This document shows, piece after piece, positions 31,045 through 39,304 of a DNA stretch of 39,339 nucleotides. The stretch's first letter is position 1, and each line of letters opens with the position of its first letter. The notes below the pieces were generated by a model. The model did no database searches and was not told the origin of the DNA. It saw only the letters and a list, made by a program, of their open reading frames with translations. The stretch lies in assembly GCA_022732315.1 (NCBI GenBank), contig JAIJUV010000008.1, positions 1 to 39,339 of the forward strand. The letters are read 5' to 3'. The translations under genes were made by a program, and so were the position numbers. The DNA comes from Prevotella sp. (GTDB lineage Bacteria; Bacteroidota; Bacteroidia; Bacteroidales; Bacteroidaceae).

Positions 31045-34000
31045 CTAGAATCCGTCGAGTTCGAAGTATTCGTCTTCCAGTCCGGAATCCTCTGTTTTCT
31101 GTTCCTCGAAGTCGATGCCGGTATCTTCGGTTTTCTCTTCCTTCTGCTGAGGCTGAATCTCGAAGGTATCGTTATCTTCCTGCGTCTTCTGCTGCTCATC
31201 CTTGTTGACTGGCAGCGTGATTTCATCTTCCTGCGTCTTCTGCTGTTCATCCTTGTTGACTGGCAGCGTGATTTCATCTTCCTGCGTCTTCTGCTCTTCA
31301 TCCTTGTTGACTGGCAGCGTGATTTCATCTTCCAGCGTCTTCTGCTGCTCAGAATTCTGATTTACAGGACCGAGAATCAGATCTTCTTTTGGTTCCAATT
31401 CATCAAGCGGATGATCGCCTGTTTCTGCATCCTTGCCGGAAATTTCCTCTTTCTGATCTCTATCTACAGCTATTTCTGCTGGCTCGATGAGCAGGCGGAG
31501 CTGGCTGATCTTCAATGGGGCGAAGTGCTTGGCGTAGAACTTGTCGTAATCGTCGTATGACAGTTTGGTGCCCAGAAGCTCCAGGTTCGGCTCGCTGATG
31601 ACAAAGGCTCTTGCCTTGTTCAGCAGACGGGTGATGCCTGCCTGCTTATACACCTCGTTGGCATATTGGCGAGCCTCATCGTAGTTGCGGAAACCGCTTA
31701 CCTTCAGACGATGCAGACCTTGAATATCCTCGATGTTGAGGTCGAAATTACGTGCCATATACGAGGTGAAGTTGTATTTTGCCACCTCGAAGAGCAGCTG
31801 GTTCTCGTTTACGGAATCAGGAACATAGGCCAGGAGGAACACGAACTTGTCGTTGCGTTCGTCGCTAAAGCCCTTGTGCTGGGTAGAATCGTTGTTGTTG
31901 ATAACGTCGCTTCTCATCGACCATACATTGCTCAGGTCGAACTTGCCTCCGTAGAGTCGCTTGCCGGCGTTGACTCCATTCACTATCATACCCGCCATCT
32001 CGCTGAGTCGGCTGTTAGGATATTTCTCCACCACGGTGTTCATGATGGTCATACATGAATCTACGTTGCCTTCGTTGAGCTGGGTCATACCACTGATGAA
32101 GAGGAACTTGTCACGGTTTTCGCCCGTTGGGAACCGCTTCTCTGATACGGCGGCATTCGCCTTCACTACCTCATATTTACCCTCCTTGAATGCCTGGTAG
32201 GTGAGGGTATAGATGGAGTCTTCCAGATGAACGCCTATCTTGGCATTCTCCATATAATATGGATCGGAAAGAAGGATGGTCCACTGACTTTCAGGGTAGT
32301 CCTTCTTCAGTTTCTCCACGTAGGTGCTTGCCACATCCGTCTGTTTCTTTCTGGAATAGAGCAGGTAGAGATGATAGTATACATCATCCATGTGCTCATA
32401 CTCCGGATAGTGGTCAGTCAGTCGGCGCAGCGCCTTCTCGCTGAGTGGCAGGTTGTCGAGCTTATCCTTGAAGATGACGCCCGAATGGTAGAGTCCGTCT
32501 TCAAGCAGCTGGTTGCTTTCTGCCAGCTGTTCCGGGGTGAATGGAATCTGAGCCATGTAGTACTCCCGCTTGTGCGGGTCGTTCACGGCGCTGTCGGTAA
32601 TCTGCTTGAGCGAATCTTCCTGGGCGGCTGCGTTGGCGAGTGAATCTCTCATCTCGTCGGTCATCTCCTCGGCACCCTGTGCAGAAGCAACCACCGTCTT
32701 GTTGATTCGTTGCCAGTTGTCTACATTCTCTCGCTTGCCCCAGAGTTTCTGGAACTGTGCCTTACCCTGGGTTACGGCAACAGGAGAATAGAAATACCAC
32801 TTTCCTTTATCCATGTCGTTCATGCCGTTCATGGCATTGTTGGCGGCGTTGTTCTTCTTGTTGACATTGTTGGCAAAGTTGCCTCCGTTTCCTCCCTGTT
32901 GGTTATTGGCGGCTTCCTGCTCAGCCTGTTTTTTGCGTTCTTCCTTTTCTTTCTTCTTCAGGGCGGTAATCACGCGGTCAATGGCAGCGTTGCGGTCTTT
33001 CTCATCCATCTTTGCCAATGCCTGGAGGGAGTCCTGCAGGGCTACGGCATCGGTGAAGGGTACCAGTTCGTCGAGCACCTTGGAGCGGTTGGAGAGCTGT
33101 TCGTAGTCCTTGCGCTCCTTGTCGAGCAAGCCGATGGCTTCTCCATAGCAGCGTTGGGCATCGGAGAATTTCTCTCTAATCCAGTAGATATCACCCAAAT
33201 GCAGGAGGAGCACACCTTTCTCTATGCCGCTTCTGGTGGCTTTGGCAACGCCTTTCTCGTAGGCTCCGATGGCCTGCAGGGTGTCTTTCTGAGCCAGGTA
33301 GATATTACCGATGGCATAGTATATCTGATCGAGATATTCCTGGTTGTTGTCGGATGCCGCCATGCGCTTCAGCTTGCCTATCATCTTTCTGCTGTTGTTT
33401 GCCGCCATCACCTCGGTCATCGAGATACGGGCGTTGAACTCCAGTTCGTAAGGAGGATTGAGGCGCACCACGTGCTTGAAAGCCTTGTAGGCTTCCTGCT
33501 TGTTGCCGATGGAAGCCTGCAGCTGTCCCATCAGGTACCATTCTCGTGCCTTCTGCTTGCGGCGCATCTCGTGCTTGATTACTTTCCTGAGATAAGGAAT
33601 CGCCTGTGCCGCTTCGCCCTTGCGGATATGGTAGTCGGCAAGGGTGTAATCCCATTCCTTCTGGGCACTCCAGTGGATGGAATCGCGCCTGATGTTGCGG
33701 ATTACATCTTCTGCATCATACATCCAGTCCTGTTCTATATAGCATTTAGCCAGCCAGGCACGAGCTTTGCCGTAGATGGCAGGTTGGGTGGCGTAGAGGC
33801 GGCTCATGTAGGCGAAGGTGGTAGCTGCCGAATTGAAGTCGCCCTTGAAGAACTGCGATCTACCCATCAGCATCCAGGCTTTCCACAGGAAGGGGTTGTA
33901 CTCACGGCGGCTGAGCCATTCAATATCCTTTTCGGTCTTCTTTCTGCTTTTTGTCCATTCAGGTCGGCTCTTGATACTGTGCTGGTGAATGGCTTTCTCG

Positions 34001-34299
34001 CATTTTTCGATGGCACGGTCGTAGTTACTCTTACCTATTTCACGGCTACTCTTGTTGGTAACGGTGTAGAGTGGAATCTGCTCGGTATAGTTGTCCTTGT
34101 TGCCTGCTTCTTTTTCCAGCGAGGCATCAATATAGGCGAGTGTACCATTATAATAGGTATTGTATCGGGCGTTGAAGGCATGCCACCATCTGCTCTGCGC
34201 CGTATTCTTCTGCGTAGAACATCCGATGGTACTCATCGAGATGATGATGAGCACGATGGCGTATGCCAGGTTTCTTGTAGGGTGCTGATGCTGTTTCAT
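31045..34299 (-). CDS. porW: Type IX secretion lipoprotein PorW/SprE (TPR protein)
   Basis: Envelope lipoprotein needed for type IX secretion; in P. gingivalis and F. johnsoniae PorW/SprE is thought to link the trans-envelope PorLM motor to outer-membrane parts. From ATG 34299 it has 1084 residues. The signal ends in lipobox TIGC (Cys27), followed by the conserved RWWHAFNARYNTYYNG motif and a series of TPR-like helices (about 60-420). A Lys/Gln/Asn-rich linker (about 440-490), more helical repeats and an Asp/Glu-rich tail follow. The tail carries 17-residue repeats (EQQKTQEDEITLPVNKD type). The start overlaps the znuB-like stop by 4 bp, and AAGGAAT precedes it; the upstream GTG is rejected. 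Confidence 0.88.
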   Translation of the reverse strand: MKQHQHPTRNLAYAIVLIIISMSTIGCSTQKNTAQSRWWHAFNARYNTYYNGTLAYIDASLEKEAGNKDNYTEQIPLYTVTNKSSREIGKSNYDRAIEKCEKAIHQHSIKSRPEWTKSRKKTEKDIEWLSRREYNPFLWKAWMLMGRSQFFKGDFNSAATTFAYMSRLYATQPAIYGKARAWLAKCYIEQDWMYDAEDVIRNIRRDSIHWSAQKEWDYTLADYHIRKGEAAQAIPYLRKVIKHEMRRKQKAREWYLMGQLQASIGNKQEAYKAFKHVVRLNPPYELEFNARISMTEVMAANNSRKMIGKLKRMAASDNNQEYLDQIYYAIGNIYLAQKDTLQAIGAYEKGVAKATRSGIEKGVLLLHLGDIYWIREKFSDAQRCYGEAIGLLDKERKDYEQLSNRSKVLDELVPFTDAVALQDSLQALAKMDEKDRNAAIDRVITALKKKEKEERKKQAEQEAANNQQGGNGGNFANNVNKKNNAANNAMNGMNDMDKGKWYFYSPVAVTQGKAQFQKLWGKRENVDNWQRINKTVVASAQGAEEMTDEMRDSLANAAAQEDSLKQITDSAVNDPHKREYYMAQIPFTPEQLAESNQLLEDGLYHSGVIFKDKLDNLPLSEKALRRLTDHYPEYEHMDDVYYHLYLLYSRKKQTDVASTYVEKLKKDYPESQWTILLSDPYYMENAKIGVHLEDSIYTLTYQAFKEGKYEVVKANAAVSEKRFPTGENRDKFLFISGMTQLNEGNVDSCMTIMNTVVEKYPNSRLSEMAGMIVNGVNAGKRLYGGKFDLSNVWSMRSDVINNNDSTQHKGFSDERNDKFVFLLAYVPDSVNENQLLFEVAKYNFTSYMARNFDLNIEDIQGLHRLKVSGFRNYDEARQYANEVYKQAGITRLLNKARAFVISEPNLELLGTKLSYDDYDKFYAKHFAPLKISQLRLLIEPAEIAVDRDQKEEISGKDAETGDHPLDELEPKEDLILGPVNQNSEQQKTLEDEITLPVNKDEEQKTQEDEITLPVNKDEQQKTQEDEITLPVNKDEQQKTQEDNDTFEIQPQQKEEKTEDTGIDFEEQKTEDSGLEDEYFELDGF
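31174..31350 (-). repeat. 51-bp in-frame tandem repeat in the porW tail
   Basis: Three full 51-bp units start at 31174, 31225 and 31276, with a fourth partial unit from 31327 to about 31350. The units are nearly identical at DNA level and encode a 17-residue acidic repeat, so copy number can change without a frameshift. Confidence 0.92.
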
Positions 34300-35099
34300 T
34301 TTTTCTGGATTCCTTTCCACAATTTTGCGATGGCAAAGATGATGATGCTTACGAAGATGATGGTGGCTCCCGACGGCACATTGAGCATGTAGCTGGCGTA
34401 GAGCCCCACGATGCAGTCTATCCAGCCCAGGATGATGCTTGCCCAGATCATCTGCCTGTAGTTGTAGGTGAAGAGGTTGGCGGTCATCTGCGGGATGGTG
34501 AGCAGACTGATGGCGAGTACGATGCCCACCATCTTGAGGGTGGCAACGATGGTCATGGCGATGAGCGTCATCATCAGATATTCGATGAGGGTGACCGGCA
34601 GATGCTGTGACCGGGCAAAGGTACTGTCGAATGCGATGTTCTGGATGGGGCGCAGGAGGAAGGTGAAGAGCAGTGCCACCACCAGGGTGAGGATGCCCAG
34701 CAACCAGAGGTCTGCGCTGTCGATGGCGAGGATGCTGCCGAAGAGGAAGGAGGGAAGGTCGGGCATGAATCCCGGGGTGAGAAAGCAGCAGATGATGCCC
34801 ACGCTCATGCCCAAGGTCCAGAACATGGCGATGGCGGAGTCTTTGCGCACATCTTTCTTACGCGAAATCCATTGTACGCCAAAGGCACTGAGGATGGCGA
34901 ATACCATGGCGGAGAGGATGGGGTTGATGCCCGAGAACACACCGATGCCGATGCCGCCGAAAGAGGCATGGGTGATGCCGCCGCTGATGAAGACCAGACG
35001 GCGGGTAACGATGTAGGTTCCGATGAATCCGCACAGGATGCTTGCCAAGAAGGCGCCTATCAGTGCGTTCTGGAAAAATGTATATTGCAATATGTCCAT
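34296..35099 (-). CDS. Metal ABC transporter permease (ZnuB/ABC-3 family)
   Basis: Membrane subunit of a zinc/manganese/iron-type ABC importer. The 267 residues have about eight helices with family motifs AFLASILCGFIGTYIVTRRLVFISGGITHASFGGIGIG (N-terminal, like ZnuB VVWRRMSYFGDTLAHAS) and MVGIVLAISLLTIPQMTANLFT in the C-terminal half. No ATPase or metal-binding protein gene is next to it; they must be elsewhere if it works as an importer. It overlaps porW by 4 bp, so the two are translationally coupled, and lies 9 bp after the Cys-rich gene. The metal cannot be told. Confidence 0.88.
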   Translation of the reverse strand: MDILQYTFFQNALIGAFLASILCGFIGTYIVTRRLVFISGGITHASFGGIGIGVFSGINPILSAMVFAILSAFGVQWISRKKDVRKDSAIAMFWTLGMSVGIICCFLTPGFMPDLPSFLFGSILAIDSADLWLLGILTLVVALLFTFLLRPIQNIAFDSTFARSQHLPVTLIEYLMMTLIAMTIVATLKMVGIVLAISLLTIPQMTANLFTYNYRQMIWASIILGWIDCIVGLYASYMLNVPSGATIIFVSIIIFAIAKLWKGIQKK

Positions 35100-35108
35100 A
35101 TATGACTC

Positions 35109-35495
35109 CTAGCTATTTAAAAAGTTGATGACTTCATCCTTCAGCTGGTTAGGCAGGTTGATGCCTCGCAGAATCAGACTTCTGTTCCAGCCTGCCACCT
35201 CATCGGGCTGCATGGTGTAGAGCACTTCCGAGAATTCTTCCACTTCCTCGTCGGTATAGTCGTCAGCCTCTCGTCCTGCAAACCGGTCGAGGTCTTCGTC
35301 ATCGTAATATTCTATTTCCTTGGTGGCTGCCTCCATCATGCAGTCTTGCTCGCACTTGGAGTTCTCTCCATTGCAAGTGTTGCACGATACGCCTTCCTGT
35401 AAAGGTTCCTCGTCCTCTCCCTTACGATGGGAGACGATACCGAATATGGCGCTTATCAGGCCTAGAACCACCAAGGCTAAAACTAAATATAACAT
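35109..35495 (-). CDS. Small membrane protein with a Cys cluster, function unknown
   Basis: From ATG 35495 it has 128 residues. It has one N-terminal membrane helix (MLYLVLALVVLGLISAIFGIV), a basic stop-transfer HRK, then a cytosol-facing or periplasmic soluble part with C38-x2-C41-x6-C48-x3-C52. An acidic stretch (EYYDDEDLDRFAGREADDYTDEEVEEF) and a helical C-terminus ending LPNQLKDEVINFLNS follow. The Cys pattern suggests metal or Fe-S binding. Adjacency to a metal-permease gene (9 bp) fits a metal-related role, but this is an inference. The reading from an upstream TTG is rejected because it starts in a heptad array. Confidence 0.75.
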   Translation of the reverse strand: MLYLVLALVVLGLISAIFGIVSHRKGEDEEPLQEGVSCNTCNGENSKCEQDCMMEAATKEIEYYDDEDLDRFAGREADDYTDEEVEEFSEVLYTMQPDEVAGWNRSLILRGINLPNQLKDEVINFLNS

Positions 35496-35500
35496 AAACA

Positions 35501-35528
35501 ATTAACTATCAACTATTAACTTTCAACT
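35501..35528. repeat. Heptad array across the aroA stop codon (four units)
   Basis: Plus-strand units ATTAACT, ATCAACT, ATTAACT, TTCAACT. The aroA TAA (35518-35516) lies inside, and the ATG of the Cys-rich gene is 6 bp away, so the array fills the whole junction. Confidence 0.88.
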
Positions 35529-36760
35529 ATCTCAAATCCTACTTTCTTGAGGTCTTCCCAATAATGTGGGTACGATTTGCTCACTACTTCCGGGTTGTTG
35601 ATCTCTATCTGAGGGAACTTGAAGGCGAGTGGGGCGAAAGCCATAGCCATGCGATGATCCTCGTAGGTGTCGATTGGGGCAAAGCTTGCTTCGCAGGTCT
35701 CGCCATCCCAATAGAGGGTATTGTCGTTCTCATCGTGGATGATGTAGCCCACCTTCTTCAACTCGGTCTTGAGAGCCTCGATACGGTCGGTTTCCTTGAT
35801 TTTCAGACTGGCAAGACCCGTGAACTTGAACTTTACGCCGAGCGCACAGCATGCTACTACGATGGTTTGAGCCAGGTCTGGGGAACCCGTGAAATCGTAT
35901 TCAAACTTAGGGAGAAGACAGCGGTTTGTCTTCAGCATTACATTCGTGATGGTGTCGCGATTCTCAAATTCGCTCTTCACACCCAGCAGACTGAAGATGT
36001 ATTTCACCACAGAATCACCCTGCTTTGAACTGTCCATCAAGCCTTCCAGCTTGATAGAAGAGTCGATGTTGGCATTCAGGGCCATCATCTCGTACCAGTA
36101 AGACGAGGCACTCCAATCGTTCTCAATCATGTAAGGAGTCGCCTTGTATGGCTGCGGCTTCACGGTGATGGTGTCCATATCCGTCCATTCTGCATCTGCT
36201 CCATATTCCTTCATGGTCCAGAGGGTGAGGTCGATGTAAGGGCGTGAGGCAATTTCGCCAGTGAGCTTCAATTCCAGTCCATTCTTCAGCATCGGACCTA
36301 TCATCAGGAGTGCAGAGATATATTGCGAGCTGATATTGCCTACTACCTCCAGGTGGCCGCCTTCCAAAGACTTGCCTTTGATGTGGAGAGGCGGATAGCC
36401 TTCGTTCTTTTCGTAGGAGATGTCTGCACCCAGATAGCGCAGGGCATCTACGAGGATGCGGATAGGGCGATTCTGCATGCGCTCAGTACCCGTGATGGTA
36501 TGTTCGCCCGGTGTAGAGGCAAGATAAGCTGTCATGAATCGCATGGCGGTGCCTGCTGCCTTGATGTTGATGACATCAGGCATATCCTTGAGGGCGGCGA
36601 TGATAACCTCGGTGTCATCGCAGTCGCTCAAGTTGCTAGGTTGTATGCTGCTTCCAGCCATCGCACTGATGACGAGGGCTCGGTTGCTGATACTCTTAGA
36701 TGCTGGCAAGTTGATACTTGCATTCATTTGGCTAGGTGCCTTTATTGTATATTTTTTCAT
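35516..36760 (-). CDS. aroA: 3-phosphoshikimate 1-carboxyvinyltransferase (EPSP synthase)
   Basis: Sixth step of the shikimate pathway: shikimate-3-phosphate plus PEP gives EPSP. The 414 residues fit, with LPASKSISNRALVISAMAGSS (PEP-binding Lys), IKAAGTAMRFMTAYLASTPGEHTITGTERMQNRPI, DWSASSYWYE, LKIKETDRIEALKTELKKVG and DHRMAMAFAPLAFK. The usual GNAGT loop reads AAGTA, so this is a divergent enzyme form, which I believe is normal in this phylum. The final codons run into a heptad array. A TACTTTTG -7 element lies about 32 bp upstream. Confidence 0.96.
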   Translation of the reverse strand: MKKYTIKAPSQMNASINLPASKSISNRALVISAMAGSSIQPSNLSDCDDTEVIIAALKDMPDVINIKAAGTAMRFMTAYLASTPGEHTITGTERMQNRPIRILVDALRYLGADISYEKNEGYPPLHIKGKSLEGGHLEVVGNISSQYISALLMIGPMLKNGLELKLTGEIASRPYIDLTLWTMKEYGADAEWTDMDTITVKPQPYKATPYMIENDWSASSYWYEMMALNANIDSSIKLEGLMDSSKQGDSVVKYIFSLLGVKSEFENRDTITNVMLKTNRCLLPKFEYDFTGSPDLAQTIVVACCALGVKFKFTGLASLKIKETDRIEALKTELKKVGYIIHDENDNTLYWDGETCEASFAPIDTYEDHRMAMAFAPLAFKFPQIEINNPEVVSKSYPHYWEDLKKVGFEIVES

Positions 36761-36791
36761 TCGCGTACCTTATATTATATATATTTCTCTG

Positions 36792-36799
36792 CAAAAGTA
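36792..36799 (-). promoter_or_regulatory. Candidate -7 element of aroA
   Basis: TACTTTTG on the minus strand, 32 bp before the aroA ATG. No TTTG at the expected upstream distance. Confidence 0.5.
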
Positions 36800-37085
36800 C
36801 AAAATAAAAAGTACATACGCTAGAAAAAGGGCGAAAAAGTTTGTAAATGGGTTCAAAAAAGTGGTGGCGCTCCTGAGGGGTAATGAGATAGGCTGCTTAC
36901 AATGTGTAAACTGAGATGGGGATTTATGGGGGTTATCAGGAAATACCTTCTGTCAAAGTGTATAAAAAAGACCCCCTAAATAACAATTTGTAATTTGGAA
37001 AACTCTTTCTGGTAAAAAGTAAAACCGACCCGAAAAAATAGATAAAATAGCGTTAAGGATTGATACAACCTATCGAAAATTGTAT

Positions 37086-37093
37086 TATCTTTG
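37086..37093 (+). promoter_or_regulatory. Candidate -7 element of the 37149 gene
   Basis: TATCTTTG, giving a leader of about 50 nt rich in A and AATAAT. The upstream TTGA at 37060-37063 is 22 bp away, slightly too far. Confidence 0.6.
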
Positions 37094-37148
37094 CACCAGA
37101 AAAAAGAAATAATAATAAACAATTAATAATATCCTAAAAATTAAAAAT

Positions 37149-37655
37149 ATGAAACGAGTTATATTATTCTCATTGATGGCTTTAATGACCGTAGCAGCTT
37201 TCGGTCGCAAGCACGTAGAGAATGCAACAGTAGTAGCTGACACTATTTTCTATGCAGAAAATATGAGCAATGTAGCTAGTGCCGATCAGGCTAGTTATTA
37301 CAGATTGCTGATGACTACCGGCGCTGGCCTCAATAAGAAGGACGTTTTCCAGGATTTCTATATGAATGGTAATCTCCGTGCTGAGGGAGGCTATAGCTTC
37401 ATTGACCTCGGTAACGACCGCAATACAGTTTTCAACGGCGAAGTGACCACTTATTATAAGAATGGCAAGGAGAAGTGGCATGGCAAGTATGTCAATGGCA
37501 AGCGTGAGGGTTACTTCACTCTCCAGCTCCGCGAAGGTGGCGTGGCAGTTGTGCAGTACAGAAACGGCAAGTCTGTTCACGATTACTTCATGGTTACTTA
37601 CAAGGACGGTACTTCTGTAAAGAAGAATCTCTCTGAGATTAAGGGTCTTATGTAA
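37149..37655 (+). CDS. Small secreted protein with MORN-like NGK repeats, function unknown
   Basis: The 168 residues start with a signal peptide (MKRVILFSLMALMTVAAFG; no lipobox Cys) and continue as a beta-rich domain with repeated Y-x-NGK turns: FYMNGNLRAEGGYSF, TYYKNGKEKWHGKYVNGKREGYF and VQYRNGKSVHDYF. These resemble MORN/YwqK-type repeats, which in some proteins form an elongated beta sheet. No catalytic residues are visible. It is a single gene with its own leader and an elaborate 3' structure (37726-37831). Likely periplasmic or exported. Confidence 0.75.
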   Translation: MKRVILFSLMALMTVAAFGRKHVENATVVADTIFYAENMSNVASADQASYYRLLMTTGAGLNKKDVFQDFYMNGNLRAEGGYSFIDLGNDRNTVFNGEVTTYYKNGKEKWHGKYVNGKREGYFTLQLREGGVAVVQYRNGKSVHDYFMVTYKDGTSVKKNLSEIKGLM

Positions 37656-37725
37656 TCCGTTGACCAGTAAATCAATGCCCCGTTAGATGAGGCAGTTGAT
37701 TTCTTCATTAGAATTGAAAAATCTC

Positions 37726-37831
37726 TCTTATATAAATTAAAATTTTATGTTGATATGACCAATATGGGGATGGCTTCCGTGAGGAAGGTGATCCCCATCT
37801 TTTTTTTATCAACAATCTAATTTATATAAGA
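37726..37831. terminator. Composite inverted repeat with central terminator, between convergent genes
   Basis: Core hairpin: ATGGGGAT (37764-37771) with ATCCCCAT (37791-37798), inner stem CTTCC/GGAAG closed by a GTGA tetraloop, then eight T. It is enclosed by GTTGAT/ATCAAC (37749-37754, 37808-37813) and a perfect 14-bp outer arm TCTTATATAAATTA (37726-37739) with TAATTTATATAAGA (37818-37831). It serves both convergent genes. Confidence 0.85.
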
Positions 37832-37846
37832 AAGTCTGATTTCTTA

Positions 37847-38602
37847 TTAGATGTTTAAGTCTACTTCCACCGGGCAGTGGTCGCTACCCATGATGTCGGT
37901 ATGGATCTTTGCTTCTGTAATCTTGTCCTTGATGCTGTCTGATACCAGGAAATAGTCGATGCGCCAGCCGGCGTTCTTCTCGCGTGCCTTGAAGCGGTAA
38001 GACCACCACGAATAGGTTACTTCCTCTGGATGGAGATAGCGGAAGCTATCGGTGAAGCCTTCGTTCAGAAGCTGTGTCATCTTCTCTCGCTCTTCGTCCG
38101 TAAAACCGGCATTACGACGGTTGGTCTTCGGATTCTTGATATCTATCTCTTCGTGTGCCACGTTTAAGTCGCCACAGATGACTACCGGTTTTTGGGCATC
38201 CAGATTTTTCAGGAACTTGCGGAAGTCGTCTTCCCAAGTCATGCGATAATCCAGTCGCTTGAGTTCTGTCTGCGAGTTTGGTGTATAGCAGGTGACGAGG
38301 TAGAACTGATCGTATTCCAGTGTGATGATTCTGCCTTCGTGGTCGTGTTTCTCCACGCCCATGCCATAGCTTACGCTCAAAGGCTTGTGCTTGGTATAGA
38401 TGGCAGTGCCGGAATATCCTTTTTTCTCAGCGTAGTTCCAATAACTTTCGTAGCCTTCAAACTTCAGGTCGAGTTGTCCTTCCTGCATCTTGGTTTCCTG
38501 CAGGCAGAAGAAGTCTGCATCGAGTGCCTTGAATTGGTTCTCGAAGTCTTTGCCCACGCAAGCACGCAGGCCGTTTACGTTCCAGGATATAAACCTTAAC
38601 AT
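37847..38602 (-). CDS. xth: Exodeoxyribonuclease III (AP endonuclease)
   Basis: Base-excision repair enzyme that cuts at abasic sites and has 3'-5' exonuclease activity. The 251 residues match ExoIII/APE1: MLRFISWNVNGLRA (Asn), FFCLQETKMQ (metal-binding Glu), YSGTAIYTKHKP, VTCYTPNSQ, VICGDLNVAHEEIDI (Asp-Asn pair) and the final GSDHCPVEVDL (catalytic Asp-His). All key residues are present. It lies 80 bp downstream of folE, separated by inverted heptad arrays. Confidence 0.96.
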   Translation of the reverse strand: MLRFISWNVNGLRACVGKDFENQFKALDADFFCLQETKMQEGQLDLKFEGYESYWNYAEKKGYSGTAIYTKHKPLSVSYGMGVEKHDHEGRIITLEYDQFYLVTCYTPNSQTELKRLDYRMTWEDDFRKFLKNLDAQKPVVICGDLNVAHEEIDIKNPKTNRRNAGFTDEEREKMTQLLNEGFTDSFRYLHPEEVTYSWWSYRFKAREKNAGWRIDYFLVSDSIKDKITEAKIHTDIMGSDHCPVEVDLNI

Positions 38603-38624
38603 CGTGTTTATTGATTATTTTATA

Positions 38625-38690
38625 GTGATTAGTGATTACTAATAGACTCTCATGCCAATCAATAATCACTAATAACTAATCATTATAATA
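38625..38690. repeat. Inverted heptad arrays between folE and xth
   Basis: Left array: GTGATTA twice (38625-38638). Right array: TAATCAC, TAATAAC, TAATCAT, TATAATA (38663-38690). The right heptads are reverse complements or near variants of the left, with a 24-bp spacer. The folE stop (38685-38683) lies in the right array. Confidence 0.82.
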
Positions 38691-39285
38691 ATTGGATTCT
38701 TTTACTTTCTCCTCTCAGCAGGCTCATGAACTCCTGGCGGGTGTTCAAAGAGTTGAATACGCCGCTATAATCACTGGTTGTGGTGATGGAATTCTGCTTC
38801 TCCACGCCACGCATCTGCATGCACATGTGTTTAGCCTCAATCACCACCATGACTCCCTGAGGGTTCAGGGTTTCCTGGATGCAGTCCTTAATCTGCTGGG
38901 TGAGGCGCTCCTGCACCTGGAGACGGTGGCTGAAGATGTCTACCACACGGGCTATCTTGCTCAGACCGGTGATTTTGCCGTTAGGAATGTAAGCCACGTG
39001 AACCTTGCCATAGAAAGGCAGCATGTGGTGCTCGCACATCGAGAAGAAATCGATGTCCTTCACGATAACCATCTGGTCGTATTTCTCTTCGAAAAGGGCA
39101 TCTGTCAATACCTTGTGGGCATCCTGTGTATAGCCACGGGTCAGAATCTGCATCGCCTTAGCCACGCGCATCGGGGTTTTTACCAAACCTTCGCGCTCTG
39201 GGTCTTCGCCCAGGAGTTTCAATACTTCTTTATAGTGTCCTGCGAGTTCGTCCAATCCCTCGCGAAATTCTGTTTCTGGATTCAT
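38683..39285 (-). CDS. folE: GTP cyclohydrolase I
   Basis: First enzyme of tetrahydrofolate synthesis, GTP to dihydroneopterin triphosphate; zinc-dependent decamer in the cytosol. The 200 residues carry zinc ligands C84-EH-H87 and C155 (HMCMQMRG), the substrate loop [34 protein letters not shown] and the tail [15 protein letters not shown]. The zinc Cys residues argue for the IA type, not the zinc-independent IB type. A heptad array lies about 20 bp upstream of its ATG. Confidence 0.97.
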   Translation of the reverse strand: MNPETEFREGLDELAGHYKEVLKLLGEDPEREGLVKTPMRVAKAMQILTRGYTQDAHKVLTDALFEEKYDQMVIVKDIDFFSMCEHHMLPFYGKVHVAYIPNGKITGLSKIARVVDIFSHRLQVQERLTQQIKDCIQETLNPQGVMVVIEAKHMCMQMRGVEKQNSITTTSDYSGVFNSLNTRQEFMSLLRGESKRIQLL

Positions 39286-39304
39286 CTTATTTAATTTATA
39301 ATTC

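Larger units (their letters stand above)
36761..37148. other. Intergenic region between divergent aroA and the small secreted protein gene
   Basis: No ORF is supported. It holds a -7 element for aroA (TACTTTTG, minus strand 36799-36792, no clear -33) and one for the plus-strand gene (TATCTTTG at 37086-37093, with only TTGA at 37060-37063 as a poorly spaced -33). The 36840-37050 part shows nothing I can name. Confidence 0.6.

Noticed and set aside
31174..31350. Regular 51-bp repeats considered as a CRISPR array
   Set aside because: There are no unique spacers; units are contiguous and in frame within porW.
32710..34392. A 560-codon open frame on the plus strand opposite porW
   Set aside because: Antisense shadow of porW; no recognisable domain, and the minus-strand frame has the lipobox, the TPRs and conserved motifs.
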